A stretch of DNA of 64,000 nucleotides, from the NCBI GenBank assembly GCA_009761415.1, contig QUOL01000016.1, positions 62,001-126,000 on the forward strand. The letters are read 5' to 3'. Positions 25,218 through 35,863 of this stretch are shown piece after piece; the stretch's first letter is position 1, and every line of letters begins with the position of its first letter. Source of the DNA: Sarcomyxa edulis (Eukaryota > Basidiomycota > Agaricomycetes > Agaricales > Mycenaceae). The notes under the pieces were generated by a model. The model ran no database searches and was not told the DNA's origin. It saw only the letters and a program-made list of their open reading frames with translations. The position numbers and the translations under genes are program-made.

Positions 25218-26322
25218 GACGATTTCGCGAGAGCAGCGAAGGTACACAGGTAGCAATTATCGGGTGGCATCTTTTATAAGTGAAGTGGTGACTCTAAAAG
25301 CTATAAGTAGTTGTCTAGACACGAGTGATGGGGGCGAGTCCAGAATCAGTATCTTTTCATATCAGGTAGTCTTCCAGCCAGCAGGACTCACACGACCGGC
25401 GTAAATGGTGGTCAGTGGGAGATAGCATAGTCATGTTGTTCCGTTTATTGTACATTCCCTGTGCTACAGAAAGATTTGGTAACATAAATTCATGGAAAAA
25501 GCGGATGGGAATGCCCTGGTATCAAACTGGTACGGAGCGTAAGGTTCGGAGTCGACTTCTTGAACGGCGAAAGCGGAGTCGATAAACCTTGGATAAACCT
25601 GTAGACATTTCGAAGTTCCCTGGGCTTATTCGCACTAAACACCGTATTTTATGGCATTGTCGCTATACGCAACGTGTCGGAGGACTCCAGGAGTTGGCGA
25701 GCTGAACGGTGCATGAGCATTGAGCAAGCTGAACGCGAATGGGGCCGCCAAGCCAAAAAAACAGCACGTGGTTTAGGCGCGTCTAGCTCGACGCGACTGA
25801 TAAAATTCCCGAAGTACGACCGGCGGCGAGGAACTCTAACGCACTGTCAGAAGATTCTTGCGGAAGAGTCTGCTAAGATTCGATTTGACACACAATGGAA
25901 GCCTACAGATCGATCGTGTCCCATAAAACAAGCTGGAAGTAGAACGGAAAAGATGCTGCCGGATTTCATAGCCTCAAATCACAGCTGGGCGCGATGAGAT
26001 ATACAGAGAGTTGAAGGAACCACTTAAATTTGCTATATTCACGTATGTTAGAACCTGACGCCGAAGTTTCGGAATCAAGCTCTCCGAGGAATTGAGAGTC
26101 GAACGCATAGGAATCAACCTCCAAGATTGTGAGGTATTTAGCTGGCAGAGGGAGCCCATGGATATAAATGTATACTTTATGTTACATGGAGTGGAGATGT
26201 GTGAAGCGATGAAAAAGTACAATACATAAGGAGTTCGGATGGATGCAAATAAGAAGGAAGAAAGACGAGATAAATAAGCGGAATCCAGAAAAATAACCAA
26301 GACACGAGAAACAGTCCCGAGT
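25218..26322. promoter_or_regulatory. MFS copy B upstream region and spacer
   Basis: 25500-25850 repeats the promoter blocks of copy A, including AGCACGTGGTTT and GAAGTACGACCGGCGG. From 25850 to 26322 I see no gene. Confidence 0.5.
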
Positions 26323-27319
26323 TCAAGATACAGTACGATATCGCGAGCCAGAGGATGGTGGTGTTCCTGGTGGTTGCTGGCGTATGTGCGAGATAGGCAG
26401 ACCCGTATTCGTGTACAAGGCCATCTTGGCCGCTCGTGGGGGATTCACTCTCCTTCGCTTTGCAGGTGAATCATTTTGACCACCAGCGCATGGTATTGAA
26501 TTTTGGGGATAGTATACAGGTACCGGTACCATCTGGTGTGGTGGATGTGGGTAGGATTCGGGGTTATGTGGAGGTGTGGGGGGCAAAACCGGGGCGGCCT
26601 GCGGCGTCGGTGCACCGGATGTGGCGACAAACGCTGACGGAGATGCGATCTTCGAGTAAGGTCTGGACAAATCCACGTTTAGCGGGTGCAATGGGAAAAA
26701 TGATGATTTATCCTTACTCGTCTTCCCCATACTTTCTCTTCAGTGCGGTATATTTTTCCAACAGTTCATCTCTTTCGCATTTCATCCGAATTGCATGGTC
26801 CCTAGCTAACCGCGCAAGTCCGAGTAGACCAAGAGTAGCCGCCGAATGGACCTCTGCACGTTTGCGCCACAAATCGCAGTTCACCCGGAGTGTGATGTTT
26901 TCCGCGTTGACGCGGGTGAAAGCGGCTACTGGGTAGGACTGCGCTGATGATGATGGTGTGGAAGACGTGGAAGGCGTCGAGTCATCGAGGAAGATCTTTC
27001 GAATATTCGGAGCAAGATGTGGCCGAATATTAGCAGGGACGGATTCCGAGTTGATGTTTACTGTGTAGATTAGCTCAAGGACTGACGTCTTACTGAGGAG
27101 ATGCACTAACCAATGGTATAGGGATTCCGACAATTTGGACAGCAATGCTGAATATTGTATGGCTTAACCGCTTGGACAGCGCATGACAAACAATCATGGC
27201 AAAAAACATGGCCTGATGCGAGATTTAGCACGTCGAAGACAGCTTGTAATGGTGAACTCACCGCATGGTAATGCGACCGGAGACTTGAGAGTATCGATGC
27301 AGATACTGCATGTGGGCAT
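26323..27319 (-). CDS. RING-finger protein
   Basis: Four exons (27319-27262, 27212-27111, 27060-26718, 26662-26323) give 280 residues. The RING is at the very N-terminus and is assembled by splicing: MPTCSICIDTL and VALPCG from exon 1, GHVFCHDCLSC and HCCPNCRNPYTI from exon 2. This is a C3HC4 pattern. A helical segment follows (LRVNCDLWRKRAEVHSAATL to RDELLEKYTALKRKY), then a Pro-rich tail with the basic AKRRRVNPPRAAK, a possible nuclear localisation signal. An E3 ubiquitin-ligase activity is a family-level inference. The fourth exon uses acceptor TCCAG at 26663. Confidence 0.75.
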
Positions 27320-29955
27320 CTTCTAGTGGCTTGACGGACGATATGTGGTAGTTGAAGACAGAGTTAGGTGGCGATATTCCAGAGGGGATGAACATTTTAT
27401 AATGTCGTGGGTGTCCGGGCGGAGGCCGACACGTATAGGTAAGATTTACGGAAGCAGTCGGAAGGATGGTGCGGTGTGGGTTGCAGTCCATGCAAGTTCT
27501 CGATGAAAAGTAGGTGGGGCATGGCTGGGCATGGTCACTGTGGTCACTGACGGAGACTTGCAGAGACCGTTCTGAGATCGACCCAGAATGGGATAAAAAT
27601 ATCACCCGATCGATCTCGTTCAATTCCAGGCCTGTTTCAGTACATTCTGCCATTTCAGCAGGGGTTTCTTGCAAAAGAGAGGAGGTTACGCCGAAAGATT
27701 CGTCTGAATCTTGCCGGAAGGATGGTGGATTTCATATCAGAAAAAACAAGTGGGAAACATGTGGGGAACCCTTAGGACGGAGCAAATGTGGGACCGACGC
27801 GGCGACGCCACGGAGTTTCAACTTTCTTCCTTATATGGTAATCCTAGATCATGGAGGCGCTCAGGGAACAAGCAGATTACTGAGATGCTTAGCACTAGTA
27901 CTAGTATAGCTGATGAATGAGATCTTCTACGGTTTATTGATAGTAGCGCCTGGGAGTCGAGGAACCGCACCTTTTATCTGCGTGTTGGAGAGCCGGGCAT
28001 TGAACGAGCCAGATGGAGTAATGAGCATGCATTTATCATAATCCAAAGGTATTGCAGATAGATTACAATCTTTATGCAGTCCTTCTCAAAACTGAGAGTA
28101 AAAACATATCGTTTCATCTCAAGATATCACCCGTCCGGATAGCCAATTGAAGTATACATCTGATCACGGCGATGGGTGGCGTCTCTGGTAGCAGTAAACC
28201 GGTATGAGAACATCCGGAGTCCACATATATCTCACTTGCCCAAGAACCTCATTTTATTGGATATACTATTAGCGCTGCTAACTGTTAGGTTTAATCCCAC
28301 AGACTCGGAGACAAGAAGTCCGACTTCCTCAGAGTCAGGGGTCTCCTGACCACGATAAAGACACGAACGAATAAGGGTTCCTCGTCAAATTGTAATTGGT
28401 TTGTGACCCGACACGTGGATTGCATGCTATTCATGAGCTGATTGTGTTCATAGTCAACACATCGCTGTATCGGTCCCGGAGTGATACTGTACGAAATGGA
28501 GAATGAGAAAATGGGAACCGAATTGGAATAACCTTTCACCATGAAGGGCTCGGTGAGAGGAACAAATGCCTCCGACGGAGAACAAAACTGTGAAGAGGGC
28601 CATTGACTGTCCGAATGGGCGGGTAGAAGTCATCGGCAGGGAATGGATGCCAATGCCCGGGATTCATAGTATCACCGCTTCTTCTTTTAATATCTCAACC
28701 AACTGGATTTCCCGAAAGACATCGTCCGATGCGTACTTGAACTCTCGTGGCAAGTGGAAGATAACAGCGAGAAATGGAGGTCGATGGCCGGGAAGCGTGG
28801 CATTCCCACTTCTTCGCCCGTAAAGAATCTCGTTCAAATGGTGTTGGAAATCTCGTGGCAAGAGAAGAAGATATCGTCGAGGAATGGAGGTCACTAGTAT
28901 TGTTGCTTCTTCGTACAGATAGCGCTACTGAGGTGCCTCATCCGGTACGTGTTTGACTCAATTCATTGGCTGCAAGATGTGATGGAGCCCTTCGTAGTCT
29001 GATCGTCGAGCGTGATATTCTCCTGCTCAAGAGTACAGTCGCTTCAGCATGATAAAAACAAGATAGATATGAAGCCAAAATGAAACTGACGCTTGCCTTC
29101 AGTTCATGTTCAACTCCATGTCCGAGTGACTATGTCTTTTTCGGTACAAAAGATCTCCGTTGGAGCCATCATTCGCGCGTACATGCGAGGTCTTGTCGTG
29201 CAATGCTACACCCTGGAAGGGATATTACTCAGGGGCACCGACCACGGCCACGGAATCAACATAGAGACAGCCAGAAAACAAACGTGTCTTTGACAATAAC
29301 GCGTCGTCAGTCTTCAACTAGAGGAAATATTCTTGAAGGACACATGGACTCACAATAAAAGACAAGGCTGGTCTGAACAAAGAGCATCGTTAGTCCATAC
29401 GAACGAATGCCAGACCAGTCCAAGCAGAAGCAGGGGAGAGGTTGGACGCGGCGCAGTACTGACAAGACAAGAGATCGATAATCAGAAACACAGAGGGAGA
29501 GCAATGATGCCAACGAAGAGACTATCTTGTTAGCAAGATTCACCAAGACCTGGAGTGGATTGACTATGGAGGTCCTGCTCGAGAATCATCACAGTGAACG
29601 AACTCGGAGTTGGCAGAACACAGAAGAGCCGAGCGAGGTCCAATTATAGATCCGCGCCTACATCTTGTGCGAAAGAACCTCCACAGTGTCGAGCTTTCTA
29701 CAAGTGAGGATGAGGAAAATTCATTAATGCAGGGTATATGCAATGTAGGGAGGTAAATAATTGTAACTAGAAACGTGAGTGCAGGAGAAGCTTGCGAGGA
29801 TGAGAGATGAGAGAGGAAAAGAGAGCGATGCGGGGAGTACTAGGTCCAGAGCGATAATAGATCTGTATGAATAAAGAGAGAGGGAAAGGGAGACCGAGAG
29901 GAAATAAAGAAAAGATGAGTATGAGTATCCAAGAGACGAACATGAATCCATCCTC
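27320..29955. other. Gene-free stretch
   Basis: 2.6 kb with only short unrelated frames. A degenerate direct repeat lies at 28742-28783 and 28850-28893. I find no protein family, RNA gene or transposon boundary here. Confidence 0.45.
28742..28893. repeat. Degenerate direct repeat, about 43 bp, 108 bp apart
   Basis: TCTCGTGGCAAG followed by GAAGATA, then GAAATGGAGGTC or GGAATGGAGGTC, occurs twice. It could mark an old local duplication. Confidence 0.6.
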
Positions 29956-32074
29956 TCATGGGGGCGTATGTCCCTCCGCATCAGCATCATTAGACACCGG
30001 AAACTGCGATCCAGTCGGCGAGCTACCAGCGTTCTGCATTAGTCGTCGTAATCTTGCGAGCTCGTTTGAAAGGTCCCTATAGCCAGATCATGATCATGAT
30101 CAGATGTATACACGCTAAGAAAAGCTCAAGATCAAGATCAAGATGAAAAAACCCACCTAGCCGTATTCACCGCCACCTCACTCTCTTTCGAACTCTGCAC
30201 AACCTCGCCCTTCAACCTCTCAATCTCTTCCGTCCACGTCCTCTCCACCTCCCCATTAATCCTACTATTCTCCTCCCTAAGCGCTTTTATCGTCCCTCTA
30301 TCACCCTGAACAGCTTGAATCTCCTCCACCAATCGGATATACTTCTTCCCAGCGCTCTCAGCTTCCGCTCTCCATTTATCCTCCCTCCTCTTCATCTCCT
30401 CACGTAGGCGCTCCATATCGGATTTCCACGACTCAACAAGCCCCTTGATGCTATCTCGTAATGTGACATATTCTCGTTCCGATTTTTGCGATAGGGCGGT
30501 TGATTCGGAGAGCGCTAGCTCCATCTCCCGCATTGATTTTTTAGACGTCGTCGTTTCTGCTTTGAGTTGTGATTTTAGCGTTGCGGCTTCTGATTCCGCT
30601 TTTCGCGCTCGTTCCAGGACCTGCTCAAAGACGCAGGATATTGATATTAGAAAGTCAGTATTCCGGGAGAGGAATGCACGCACCTCCTGCAACAACCTCT
30701 CCTTCCTCGCAACCACATTATTCAACCCCTCATTCTCCAGCCTCAACCTCTCCCTGACCTCCTTCAAATCCTCCGACTGTCGCGTAAGCTGCGCCACACT
30801 CCTCTGCGATAACCTCAGCTGAGCCTTCGTATTCTCCAATGCGTTCCTCGCATTCACCACACCCGTCTGCAGATCGGCTAATACCTTCGTTGTCCCCCCT
30901 GGTGTCATCGACATGCGACGGTTAGGTGATAATGGGGGTGCGAGAGCTGATGTTGAGGCGTGGTTTTGGGCATTACTGTCGATGTCGAGGGGGCAGAGTT
31001 TCGATGTGGCGGAGACGGAAATGGGTCGGTGAGTTGCTGGTTGACCTTCATCGGCTAGGGCCCGGGCATTGCCTATATATGAGCAAACATGATTGATTTA
31101 CAAATGAATGAATACTTGGGAGGGCAGAGGAGTATAGGGGAAAGGTCCCTCCCAAAGTAGGATATAAAGTCAAGATGTCAACTAACCTACAGAGGCTACT
31201 GGGATTCCTGAACGTAGAACGGGGAAAGGAATCATGTGTGAATCTAGTTAGTAAGAGAGAGGAGTGAGACGGAGAAGGAACGCACGGCTCAATGTTCTTG
31301 TGGGACTCGAAGTGCGCTTGAATGTTTGCGGACTTGCTGGTCCGACTCCGAAGCTCATCGGTATGCCCTCCCGGATCCCTCCATCGTCCATGATCGAAGG
31401 TGTGCCAGCTCCGTCACGTCGAGGAAGCGGCAAGCTCGATTCTGGACCTGCGATGCCTTGTAACACGTCATAACTCGAACGACGCTTTACTTTTGTGGAT
31501 GTGGAAGTAGAAGGAGGGATGTATGATGGTGGTGGTGCCGAGGGTGGTGGTGGTGAATGTTGCGAAGAATAGGATGCATCCATCATATCAGTGTCAAGTG
31601 ATACGGGACGTGGGCCGCGGAGGATGATGTTTTCGAGATTATGTAGTTGAGCTTGCTGGTGTCTGATAGTGTGTTTCAGCGTAGACATCTGGTTTCGGAC
31701 AGCAACTAATCCAATGCTCGAAAGTCAGCCCCGTGAAGGAAAGAAAAAAATGGTTGTTCAAGTGAGGTGGACGTGTTGCAATGCACAGGATTGACAGGCT
31801 TCCTGGCCGGCGACTCAACGACGAACAACCATCAACTTCTGCCACAAACCATGTTTGGAGACTGCCCATTCCATTCCAGCCTCCACATTCTCGAAACAAA
31901 AGTGAGTCGACTGCACGTACCTGGATCATCCAACGCTATTACAGACGGGCTAGGTGCGCGTGCAGATCGGATAGAGGTACGCGATGAAGGCCTCGAGAGA
32001 GACGAAGAATGAGCGTGAAGGAGAGGGGAAAGAGAGGTGGACTGTGTGCGTTGAGAGCTGGGACTCGAAGACAT
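29956..32074 (-). CDS. She3-like coiled-coil protein
   Basis: Six exons (32074-31921, 31705-31286, 31207-31187, 31072-30684, 30620-30157, 30076-29956) sum to 522 codons with all phases agreeing. The N-terminus is Ser-rich. A short coiled coil (VRNQMSTLKHTIRHQQAQLH) and a Pro-rich linker precede a long coiled coil from KVLADLQTGVVNARNALENT through SEREYVTLRDSIKGLVESW. Basidiomycete proteins of this type are usually matched to the SHE3 (SWI5-dependent HO expression protein 3) profile. In yeast She3 links mRNA-binding She2 to myosin Myo4; a transport role here is speculative. Exon 3 is only 21 nt. The first intron (215 bp) is long for this genome and may hide another exon. Confidence 0.65.
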
Positions 32075-32335
32075 TCACAGATTGAACTGAGATTGGGATA
32101 AAAAGAGTGTGGGGGAATAAAAAGGAAGAAATTGACCAGAATATCCGAATATTCTGGCTGTATTCGCTGTCCAACGCCGCCTCGAGGTCAGCGACTTCGG
32201 CCTGTGCCCGGATATTTGTCCTTATTAGGCTAGAGCCCCGTTTGGCAACAACGCCGCTCCGAAGCCGACTTTTATTTTTATCCTTATCCACCATCAGCTA
32301 TACCCACACCTTGAAGTAGATTCGTTCATCGCAAA

Positions 32336-33810
32336 ATGTCAGAGTGCTCTCTTTGTCTGTCTCCGTTCGACAACCCCGTTTCCGTTCCTTGTGGTCAGTC
32401 TTGTTTCAATCCGACCGATATGCCGGGATACTCAGCTCCTTTACAGGCCACGTTTATTGCTCCGATTGTCTCGCAGGTCAGGTCGATGCAAGCGCCAACC
32501 AAGACACGTTTCCTTGTCCTATATGTCGGGTAGAATTCAATACCGGTAAGCGACATCCGTTCGATTCCAATTCCAGTGTCACTTACCGGTGTGCCCCTCA
32601 AAGCGGCCCCTAACTTGACCCTAATACCTCAAAAATACCATCAATACATCCTCCCGGTCACTCGTCGTGTGTACATCGAGCATGAAAACGCAAATGAGGC
32701 CACCGATGAACTGAAACGTCAGCTCGCACAGGCAGAAGAACATGCCGAAGCTCTCCAAAGAGATCTTCAAAGACTTCGCACTACTCACGTGGAACTCCGA
32801 ACTGGCTACCAAAACCTTCTTGCAGGACACCAAAACCTCCAAACTAATTATGCTGCCATCTGCGCTAGCCACCAAGGCCTACAAGGGCGTTATCAGCACA
32901 GCGCATTGCAAATCGAGGCTTTGAACCGGCGGGTTGCAGTGCGGGACAAAGAGGCAGTCGGTCTGATGAAACTGCATGCGGAAGAGGTACAGACTTTGGT
33001 TGATGCGCATGATGATACTACTCGCCGACTGCAGTGGTCGGAAGAACAGACACAGATTTACAAGGACAAGTATGCAGATCTATCGGCACAGCTCGCTCAG
33101 GAAGAGTTAGTCTTTGGGCCCTATGATCCCCAACCTTCGTTCTAATATTGTATCTATAAAGGCCTCGAACGGTATCTTCCGGAAAACGCAAGGCAGAAGA
33201 CAACCTTGAGGCACCGTCTATTGTTAAGCAAAGACCGAAATACAACATTGCAAGACACAGAACCTCTACGATGCCAGAAATTCCACGCAAAATAGCAAGG
33301 CATAGCGCATCCACTTCTACGATGCCAGAACCTCTACATAAAATAGCAAGACACGGCGTATCTACTTCTACCATGGCAGAACCTTCTCACAAAATAGCAA
33401 GACATAGCGCATCTACTTCTACAATGCCAAAACCTCCACACAAAATAGCAAGACACAGCGCATCTACTTCTACCTTGCCAGAACCTTCTCACAAAATAGC
33501 AAGACATAGCGCCTCTACTTCCACGATGCCAGAAACACTTTTAGAGTCTATGCGAAGACGCAATCGCCAACTGCTATTCTCTGATGATTCTCCAGAGCGC
33601 GACGTCAAGCCCAAGATCAAGCACGAGCTCGACTTCGACTTCTTCGGGCTCAGGGCGAATCCCTTCAATGTATCTAATGTGTATCTTCAACGGCACCAAA
33701 GGGACTTGGGACTCGGAGAGGCTTCGACGCGTCGTCATGTGCTTCCAACTCGTCCAGTTCTGAATCTTAGGCTAGCGCGCCGTAGTGTGTCGATCAAAGT
33801 CGAGGGTTAA
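32336..33810 (+). CDS. RING / coiled-coil protein with tandem 17-residue repeats
   Basis: Four exons (32336-32393, 32447-32545, 32604-33105, 33162-33810) encode 435 residues. The RING is N-terminal: MSECSLCLSPF, VPCGHVYCSDCL, FPCPICRVEFN. A linker follows (KYHQYILPVTRRVYIEHENA), then a coiled coil of about 150 residues. The last exon carries five perfect-length 17-residue repeats of the type MPEPSHKIARHSASTST, then a unique tail with FDFFGLRANPFNVSNVYLQR. The architecture resembles the RING gene at 26323-27319 but the sequences differ. The second intron could end at 32576, but that would be only 31 nt, so 32603 is preferred. Ubiquitin-ligase function is inferred only from the RING. Confidence 0.75.
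33271..33525 (+). repeat. Coding minisatellite, five 51-bp units
   Basis: Units begin at 33271, 33322, 33373, 33424 and 33475, each encoding a variant of MPEPSHKIARHSASTST. A partial unit precedes them and another (MPE) follows at 33526. The period is a multiple of three and every unit stays in frame. Confidence 0.92.
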
Positions 33811-34156
33811 ACTGGGCCGAGGTTTTGACTTACTATCTTTGCCGCTATACGCTTCAACTAATCATTCCATATCTTATCTCCTTTTTACTCTATCATTCTA
33901 TATCTTATCTCCTTTCTACTCATCTACTTACATCTTGAATAACTACCCCTTGGCTTTTGGTCTGCTGCCCCTTTAGAGTGCAATCAAGTGATGCGGGCCA
34001 ACCGGTGTGCGGCCTCTTACCGGCCTCCGGTGACTTTATTACCGATCTCTCAACTATCATGAACTTGAAGCATATGAACGGGTCTATATAAACCGGGGTC
34101 CCACTAAACATACCTCCTCCTCCCCCTCATTCCCTCACCAGGAAATACCAACAAAG
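33811..34156. promoter_or_regulatory. Promoter region of nitronate monooxygenase
   Basis: Contains duplicated pyrimidine-rich blocks (two TATCTTATCTCCTTT copies at about 33872 and 33901) and a GC-rich dyad CCGGCCTCCGG at 34020. A TATATAA at 34086 lies about 70 bp before the ATG. Confidence 0.5.
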
Positions 34157-35602
34157 ATGTCCACAATTTCAACCCCCATCACCGAGATGTTCGGTATCAA
34201 ACATCCTATCCTCTTGGCTGGAATGAACGTCGCAGCGGGACCAGGTTAGTTCGCATTCTCATTTGGCTCCTGAATGCGGATCATACTCACGTAAATTGGG
34301 TATATACAGAGCTTGCAGCAGCAGTCACTAATGCAGGAGGTCTAGGCGTCATTGGTGGTCTTGGGTATACCCCGAAGATGCTTCGTGGTCAGGTATGCCG
34401 CTAGCGTGGTACAACGTAATGAAGGAGAATCTTACATTATGTTTGTTCGCAGATCCAAGAAGTGAAGAAGAACCTGAAGGACAAGAACGCTCCTTTCGGC
34501 GTTGATCTGTTGATTCCCCAGGTTGGCGGTGGTGCACGGAAGACGAACGTAAGGCTTCCTGATCCACTCACTCACCGCGTTGAAATGGTCTAATGACTCG
34601 GGATTCTGCAGTACGATTATACCAAGGGTCAACTCCCTCTCTTGATCGACGTTATCATCGAGGAGAAGACATCACTATTCGTTTGTGCAATCGGCGTACC
34701 ACCCAAAGATGCTGTTGACAAACTACACAAAGCCGGTATTCCTGTTATGAACGTACGTCATGCATCCCCCCTTCCCCCTTCTCCCTTCCCCTTGAAGCTC
34801 ACTAAACAAAAACATAGATGGTCGGACACCCCAAACACGTCGCGAAAGCTCTAGCAGCAGGCGTCGACCTCATCTGTGCCCAAGCCGGTGAAGGAGGAGG
34901 ACACACCGGCGACACGCCAGCTTCGATCTTGATCCCAGCTTGTGTCGATGCAGTCAAAGGGCATAAATCACCACTTACCGGTAAACCAGTGTATGTCATT
35001 GGTGCTGGTGCTGTATACGATGGGAGAGGTCTTGCGGCTAATTTGATGTGGGGTGCTGAAGCTGGTGAGTCACGGATGTTCCCCTTGTATGTTCCATGAA
35101 CATAAAAGACCTGATATTGACATCTTTTTCTTTAATCAGTTTGGGTGGGCACTAGGTTTGTTGCCGCGACGGAAGCAGGTGCGCCAAAGACGCACAAGGA
35201 CTTGATCGTGAGCGCCGGATATGAAGATGCGATCACCACGCTTATCTTCACCGGACGACCTCTACGCGTCAGGAGAACGCCATACGTCGAGGACTGGTAC
35301 GTCTTCTGCTCCCTCCCTAGACGAGTTTTCCCCCTAATTTTCCATCATCACGCAGGGAGAACAACCGCCAAGCCGAAATCAAAGAACTCCTCGCAAAAGG
35401 CATCGTACCCCACGTCCACGAACTCGAGAAACATCCCGAGAAATCCCTAGAGGGACGATCGTGGCTCATGGGACGTGTCAGCGCGCTTATACACGATGTC
35501 TTGCCGGCGCAGGTAATTGTAGATAATATGGTTGAAGAGGCGGCGGAGGTGCTTTCGCGGGGTGCTTCCAAGGTGAAGACGGCTGGGAAGGCCAGGCTGT
35601 GA
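34157..35602 (+). CDS. Nitronate monooxygenase (2-nitropropane dioxygenase family)
   Basis: Seven exons (34157-34244, 34310-34392, 34453-34548, 34612-34752, 34818-35064, 35140-35296, 35356-35602) encode 352 residues, the normal length for the family. The FMN-binding TIM barrel begins MFGIKHPILLAGMNVAAGPE and contains NAGGLGVIGG. The hallmark AQAGEGGGHTGD supplies the His expected at the active site. VIGAGAVYDGRGLAANLMWG and VWVGTRFVA form the phosphate-binding end. The enzyme oxidises nitronates such as propionate-3-nitronate to carbonyl plus nitrite, a detoxification role. No targeting signal is evident, so it is probably cytosolic. Confidence 0.9.
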
Positions 35603-35863
35603 GTCCGAAGTCGTCTGTTTGGGACTTGGTGTTGCAGAAAAGTTTCGGGACAGTACATTCATGCTTACTTATATGCGTGTTCTGTTTGTATATTTATTCT
35701 ATTTGCTTGGTGTTTCCAAGATCAAGTGGGGTTTTGCCATGGCCGTATGTAAAGTAACTCAAATTTGAAAATGACAAGCGCGTCGCGTCGCGTCTTGTGA
35801 TGTCACATCGTGTATTCCTGTGACACTTCTTGAGTTTTTGCCTTTCCCTCCTCGGACCCCACG

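Larger units (their letters stand above)
22541..25850. repeat. Segmental duplication, unit B (PACT fragment + MFS copy B)
   Basis: The order matches unit A, but about 616 bp between the PACT piece and the MFS stop are missing. The distance from the shared ATGGTTC to the shared CGTTTGATAACGG is 856 bp in A (18681 to 19537) and 240 bp in B (22561 to 22801). Confidence 0.8.

Noticed and set aside
27258..27674. 138-codon minus-strand frame upstream of the RING gene
   Set aside because: It overlaps exon 1 of the RING gene in a different frame and has no recognisable domain.
32546..32576. 31-nt intron in the RING/repeat gene
   Set aside because: Too short to be likely. The acceptor at 32603 keeps the same frame and gives a normal 58-nt intron.
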